A stretch of 14,261 nt of DNA, taken from Lactifluus volemus. Lineage: Eukaryota > Basidiomycota > Agaricomycetes > Russulales > Russulaceae. The position numbers were made by a program, and so were the translations under genes. Location: contig WTXI01000575.1 of assembly GCA_022376515.1 (NCBI GenBank), positions 1-14,261 of the forward strand, written 5' to 3'. The notes beneath the pieces were generated by a model. The model did no database searches, was not told the origin of the DNA, and was given only the letters and a program-made list of their open reading frames with translations. Position 1 is the stretch's first letter. Every line of letters begins with the position of its first letter. This document shows positions 9,364-14,261 of the stretch, one piece after another.

Positions 9364-10025
9364 TTACTTGCCATGCCCGTGCTTCCATGTGTGCCTCGGC
9401 AGCTGAGCGGCGACGCAGAGGCGACACAGACGAATGCGAGGAGCACGACATAGACAAAATTCCCACTCAAGACATCATTTGCGAGCGAGAACGCAAACAG
9501 CGATGCGGTGGCCGCGGGCCCGACTGTGCGCTGGAAAGCAACCACGCATGGTCTGGGCGAGGCCGATCGTTGAGCCAAGCGAACGCTTGTTCGGCGCTGC
9601 TGCCGTTATGAACATGAATACCGAGCCTTTATGCACAAATATATTCAGTGACGGGGCGCGGACGCGAAAACGATGCACTCAATCCCATGTCGGTTATGCA
9701 AATTGACGAGAGTTGAGGAGCCATTCGGTCGCGTTGGCGCCGTCATGGCCACGGCTGATATAGCGCGCCGCCAGATTCTCGAACGGGAACAGGAACATGG
9801 TGTAGATGATCAGGTATGCAGCCATACAGGAGGACGACGGTCCTGGTCCGAGACGCCGACGACGCCGGGAAGAAATGAATTGAGAATGCCATTCATAACA
9901 TCCAGCCACATGCCGATAGACGCGGGACTAAGATCGAGCCCGCCCAAATCTATCGGCATTGACCAGACAAGTGGGACAAGGGCCATCGCCGACATTTCGA
10001 GCAATGCGCGGCGCGAAATAATTTG
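9364..10025 (-). pseudogene. Major facilitator transporter, C-terminal half only, frameshifted
   Basis: Reading leftward, the segments look like transmembrane helices 7-12 of a fungal drug/metabolite MFS transporter. They are: ALLEMSAMALVPLVW and PIDLGGLDLSPASIG near 10010-9915; MNGIL near 9895; CMAAYLIIYTMFLFPFEN near 9830-9775; VFMFITAAAPNKRSLGSTIG with GLAQT near 9625-9555; QRTVGPAATASLFAFSLAND near 9545-9480; and NFVYVVLLAFVCV near 9465-9425. The tail LPRHTW precedes TAA at 9366-9364. The order and the AAPNKRS..GLAQT motif are typical of this group. At least four frame changes separate the segments. Nothing matching helices 1-6 is found upstream, where only about 315 bases remain before the NLR copy B start. 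The N-terminal half is therefore missing, not merely frameshifted. No functional transporter is expected. The substrate is unknown. Confidence 0.8.
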
Positions 10026-10340
10026 GAATTCAAGTTGCCAGTCAGGTGTCAAGTGTTGTTTGTTGTTTGTTCCCAATGAAGCACGAGGCTGCCAAAGCAG
10101 CCTGAACATGCGGCAGCGGTGCTTTCTCAACTTCTCACTTCACTCCACGATGGCTCTCCACAACCGAATACGTATGCCAACGCTTTCACACCTGATGCCG
10201 ATGTTCCTGTTAACCATTACTATAGCCCAGATCCTCCAAACTCCGGAATCGGGTACATCAGTCACTTCATCTTCGTTTTCGATTCTAGTATTTACTCAGA
10301 TAATTGCCTGATTAGCGCGATCAGCAACCAGGGCAGCGAA
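10026..10340 (+). promoter_or_regulatory. Upstream region of NLR copy B
   Basis: This region lies between the broken upstream edge of the transporter remnant and the ATG of copy B, so it should contain the NLR promoter and 5' UTR. An open frame runs through 10119-10374 and joins the first NLR exon in phase. I take the translation start to be the ATG at 10341, because the C2 domain begins right after it; an upstream extension cannot be excluded. A short hairpin, AGGCTGC-CAAA-GCAGCCT, lies near 10087-10104. No clear TATA box was seen. Confidence 0.4.
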
Positions 10341-10890
10341 ATGCAATCGACTATACCCCAGCTCGAGGTCACTGGTACCTATCTTAGTAATTCTACTCTG
10401 ATCAGTACTAAATCTCTCCCTCTTGTCAGTCCTAAGGGCGCACAATCTTCCTCGTCTTAAAGTCCTCCCGGGTAAAGAGAGACAGTTTTATGTTACAGTG
10501 GCGAACGGGAAGAATACATGGCAGACACGATCGAGGCAGAGCGTGCGCAGCACGTGGAGTGGAACGAAAAAGTTGATGCATTGTGAGAGCTGCCAGTGTC
10601 GGATTTTTATACCCAGGTCCAACTGACTCTCCTGCAGTGCTTTACCACCACTCTCCGGTATTACAATATCTCTTTATGCGAAGAGGACCGTGCGGACAGA
10701 CATCCTTATCGGAAGGCAGGAGATCACCTGCGAAGCTCGACGTGGTCCGTCTATTCCTTCGAATTCTTACTCGTGCGCTTGCTGAGCACGTACATGTAGA
10801 ACTCGAGATTATATTCAGCAGTGGATGGACATGGTAGACACTTAAGAGAGCCGGTCACACTCCTGTTGACTATCACCGCGTCGACGAACT
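10341..10890 (+). other. C2 domain of copy B
   Basis: Across four exons the sequence reads as one C2 beta-sandwich: LEVTVLRAHNLPRLK (strand 1 and loop), GKERQFYVTVANGK, then QHVEWNEKVDAF, SLYAKR with [10 protein letters not shown], and a last strand VTLLLTITAS near 10855-10885. The VEWNEKVDAF block matches the W-N-E signature common in C2 domains. C2 domains usually bind membranes or lipids, often with calcium. I do not see the full set of calcium-binding aspartates, so a calcium-independent or protein-binding role is possible. One base appears to be missing near 10525. Confidence 0.75.
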
Positions 10891-13800
10891 CTCTAAATGC
10901 GGCAGCCACTAGCCCAAGTCCTACAACGACAACACTGGACAATTCTGGTGCTGAAGAGGTGGTGCACGTCCTGGTGACCTTCCCACTGGGGAATACTCCT
11001 GTGGGACCAGTACAATGGCCACACGGAGATCTCACGTACTGTTGACGTGCCGAGGAAGCCATGAACGCTATGGATACATGATGGCATGGAAGGGTGCCAT
11101 TGGTGTTATCAAGCAAGTACTCGACGCTATCGGTCCAATCGCAGATGTATGTCTCATCGATTTTCCATCTGTTGTTTGCTGAGCTAGCTTTTGCGCTTCA
11201 GTTGCTCCCCATGCACAGCTGCATGGAAGCTGCTCTCAAAGATTCCCGAGGTGCGTCTCCGTGCCTTGATGGAGGACAGGGAGCGTTCAATGGGTTCATC
11301 AATTGCCAGACTTTGCTACTCCAGCTTCAGCGTGACGACAACGTCCAAACACTACTCAAGGCGATACAGGATGGGTTTGAATTCGCAAGGGAGGCGGATG
11401 CCTTGAAGAACATGGAACCAGCGTCTACTCAGGCAAGAATCCTGGATGAGATGCTGGAGTGCGTCTCGGAATGTGCCAAATTTATCATATCGTATGCGGA
11501 GAATGTGCAAGTCGGTACGTCGTCTTGGCCTCTCTTATTGGCCATTCATGGACATTCGATTTTCAGGAAAGCGGACTTTGAAGAATGTCGTGAGCCAAGT
11601 TGATGCGAAAGTTGATCAGTACCGCACAAGTCTCGCTCGACTGCGAGATAATTTCCTCGCGCGTACTGCCGTCGTCACTGGGATTGCTGTGCTAGAAGCT
11701 GGTGCGTAGTCCTAATGGTAATACGATGTCGGCAATCTTCTGACGAGGGGCACAAAGAATTGGACGCAAAAATCAGAGAATTACCTTATAAAGGAGGCTG
11801 GCGATTTGGCGATGGGAAGCGCTGTCTTCCGGGCACACGCGAAGACTTTTGGATCATATCGTCAAGTGGGTCGAGAGTCCTGAATCTCAACGTGGGCTCG
11901 TCCTCCTTGGCCAAGCAGGCACAGGAAAGTCTTCAATCGCACATGAGGTCGCACGTCTATTCCAGAAAAGTGCCTCTGCATTACTTCGCGTTTTGCGGAA
12001 AGAGGGATCCAAAGATGAAGCTTACCAGCTGTTCACGACGCTCGCTCGCGATCTCTCCGATCGCTATCCTCCGTTCAAATTAGCCTCGGGAAGGTACTGA
12101 AGAATGATCCGTCTCTTCGTAGTACTCGACATTATCGCACACTCTTCGAATCCCTTCTCCTCGAACCAGTCAAGAACATTCAGTTACGACCCAATCCTTA
12201 TCGTGATCGATGCGTTGGACGAGAGTGGTGATCGATCGGTCAAAGGGTTGCACAAGTTTCTAGCTCAACATCTGTTCGAGTTGCCATCCAATTTCCGTAT
12301 CCTCATCACCTCGAGGCCGGAGAACGGCATCGAACATGCGTTCTGTAATGCGTTGTCCGTACGCACCCTCTATATGGATGATCACAAACTGGCTGCAAAG
12401 ACGGAGCAAGATATTGGGTTATATCTCCGGAGCGAACTCCCTTTGAACCTGTTCGAACGACATGGTGTTGAACTCGCAAAGGCAGCGGAAGGATTGTTTC
12501 AGTGGGCAGCCGTTGCTTCCGGGCTAATAAACATCCTCCTCCTAGCTTTGGGTTTAGCAAGAAGCAGGTGATACAGCGTCTGTTGGGGCACTCTCGAGGT
12601 CGGGATGGGCAAGATCCTTTGGACCAGCTATATGGAGAAGTTCTGGAAGGGTACTTCAAGCCGGTTGCACAGCAGATCCTATTTCGTTCCGTGATGGGGC
12701 AGCTTTTTGCTGCTCTCGTTCCGCTTTCCATCCGCTTTTGACTACTCTGCGACGACATGCACCCCAGGATGACCCCGAGACCCTGACCCGAGGATTCGGA
12801 ATGCGTTGTTGAGATGCTCCGTCACCTTGGCTCACTTCTCAGTAACGTGACCTCATCCGACGATACCCTCCCGATCATCCCTCTCCACACCTCATTTCGT
12901 GACTTCCTGGCCGATGAGAAGAGTGGGGTATTTCACATCGACCTTGGCAGGGCTCACCGTCAGCTGGCACATTCCTGTCTTGGATTAATGCTGAATGAGC
13001 TCAAGTTCAACATTTGCAAACTCGAATCGTCATATTGCCAACAGGGACGTGCCAGATCTGAATCTCGAATTTCGAATATTCCACCTGCTCTATCGTATGC
13101 TGCGTTTTTTGGGGGATCATTTAGAACGTCTTGGTATTGAACAGGACCTCTTTCCAAAACTTCGATTGCTGTTCGAGACAAGGTTTCTTTTTGGCTGGAA
13201 GTGCTTAGCATCAAGAGCAGTGTCGGTCTTGCATCACGAGCATTGGCATCTCTGAACACATGGTTGCGGTCTGATCAGCAGAAGGTAGGCGGCTCTTATC
13301 ATGTTATACACATGTAGTAACTATTGGGTACAATTTCAGCATCATTCCAATCAGAGGTTGAGAATCTGTTGGCATTAGTGGATGATGCGTTCGCTTTGTG
13401 CGGTATTTCGGGATGGCGATATCAAGAAGCGTCCCGCATATATATATATCTGCTCTCCCTTTTGCGCCATCCTCTTCCCGCATCGTCGAGCACCACCTTC
13501 ACCTATTCCCCCATACATTTTTTTGAGACGCGGACAGTTGTCTGATTGGCCAGCATTGGAAATGACGATTCAAGCACATGACGGACCAGTCGACTCTGTT
13601 GTATTCTCCCAGATGGGCAGCGGATCGCATCAGCCTCGCGAGATCGCACGATTCGGGTGTGGGATGCTACAACGGGGGAAATTGTAGCGGGCCGTTTACT
13701 GGACACGTCTCTCTGTCGCATTCTCGCCTGACGGGAAACGCATCGCATCGCCTCGGCAGGACTGCACGATTTGCGTGTGGGATGCCGCAACAGGAGAGGT

Positions 13801-14261
13801 CGTAGCGGGACCATTTACTGGACACACGGATTGGGTCAGATGCGTTGCATTTCACCGAACGGGCAACACATCGCCTCGGCTCGGACGATCGCACGATTCG
13901 TGTTTGGGATGCCGCAACTGGAGAGGTCATAGCAGGCCCGTTTACTGGACACGTCGACGGGTCTTCTTTGTTACATTCTCACCAGACGGGAAACGTATCG
14001 CCTCTGCCTCTGAAGATTGCACGATTCGCATGTGGGATGCTGCAACCGGAGAGGTCGTAGCAGGCCCGTATACTGGACACACGAGGTCAGGTGTGTTGCA
14101 TTCTCACCGGACGGGAAGCAGTCGCTTCGGCCTCTACGATCGCACGATTCGTGTGTGGGATGCCACAACAGGAAAGGTGGTAGCCGGCCCATTTACTGGA
14201 CACACCGCTATCTTCTCTATCGCATTCTCGCCGGAAGGGAAACACATCACCTCAGCCTCGA
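10633..14261 (+). repeat. Right copy (B) of the direct long repeat
   Basis: This is the direct repeat of bases 1-3693, on the same strand, 10,632 bases downstream. Substitutions are few in the helical and NACHT exons and denser in the linker between C2 and the helical segment. Length differences are small and almost all are shortenings in this copy. Confidence 0.95.
13562..14261 (+). repeat. WD40 repeat array of copy B, first six units
   Basis: Six units follow one another, in the same order as units 1-6 of copy A judged by their variable residues (for example DWVRCVAF in unit 3 and VFFVTF in unit 4). Unit 2 is shortened, with the codons after GH missing. Units 1-5 each contain at least one frame-breaking loss. 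The array is cut by the window edge inside unit 6. Confidence 0.88.

Larger units (their letters stand above)
10341..14261 (+). pseudogene. C2-NACHT-WD40 NLR gene, copy B (3' partial, many frameshifts)
   Basis: This is a paralogue of copy A and the only one with its 5' end in view. Exon 1 (10341-10374) encodes MQSTIPQLEVT. Intron 10375-10429 (55 bases) has a TACTAA branch motif. Exon 2 (10430-10582) continues the C2 domain (LRAHNLPRLK, VEWNEKVDA). Intron 10583-10637 uses a GTGAGA donor, which explains the apparent in-frame TGA at 10584. Further introns are at 10745-10799, 11147-11201, 11251-11309, 11515-11566 and 13285-13339. The NACHT Walker A is at 11909-11932 and Walker B is near 12193-12226. 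WD40 repeats start at 13562 and run off the edge. More than 20 one- to three-base losses relative to copy A break every domain, for example near 10525, 11090, 11205, 11850, 11965-11995, 12085, 12185, 12533, 12737, 12780, 13340 and repeatedly after 13600. As written it cannot encode a full protein. Decay and consensus error are both possible. Confidence 0.9.

Noticed and set aside
10584..10586. In-frame TGA in the C2 exon of copy B
   Set aside because: It falls within a GTGAGA donor of a 55-base intron with a CTGAC branch motif and CTGCAG acceptor; splicing gives a continuous C2 sequence.
1..14261. Repeat-induced point mutation as the cause of divergence between copies
   Set aside because: Differences I compared include transversions and changes in both directions, and small deletions dominate; there is no one-sided C-to-T pattern.
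1..14261. tRNA, rRNA, CRISPR or transposon genes
   Set aside because: No cloverleaf-like sequence, regularly spaced short repeats, terminal inverted repeats, transposase or reverse transcriptase motifs were seen.

Overview
The window looks like nuclear DNA of a basidiomycete fungus, probably an agaricomycete. The reasons are very short GT..AG introns (mostly 52-59 bases), an intron-containing ribosomal protein eL14 gene, and large NLR-type genes of the kind common in wood-decay Agaricomycetes. No RNA genes, CRISPR arrays or bacterial features were seen.

Layout: (1) 1-5120, plus strand: most of an NLR gene ('copy A') encoding the end of a C2 domain, a linker, a helical segment, a NACHT NTPase, a second helical region, about 15 WD40 repeats with a 129-base period, and a short C-terminal tail. 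Its first exons lie left of the window. (2) 5307-6259, minus strand: an unrecognised, broken coding region. (3) 6651-7653, plus strand: an unrecognised putative gene. (4) 8320-8827, plus strand: 60S ribosomal protein eL14. (5) 9364-10025, minus strand: the C-terminal half of a major facilitator transporter, with no N-terminal half. (6) 10341-14261, plus strand: a second NLR gene ('copy B') running off the right edge. It starts with a 34-base first exon and the complete C2 domain. From base 10633 it is a direct repeat of bases 1-3693, with every intron conserved in position.

The two NLR copies are the main content. C2 (membrane or lipid binding), NACHT (nucleotide-driven oligomerisation) and a hypervariable WD40 sensor together suggest an intracellular recognition receptor of the fungal NLR type. 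The WD40 repeats are almost identical in framework but differ at a few recurring positions, as expected for a ligand-recognition surface.

A warning applies to the whole window. Many reading frames are broken by small indels, nearly all of them losses. They occur in copy B throughout, in WD40 repeats 2-9 of copy A, in the transporter, and in eL14, a normally essential gene. The eL14 breaks suggest that at least part of the damage is consensus error in the assembly rather than biological decay. Raw reads are needed to separate the two.
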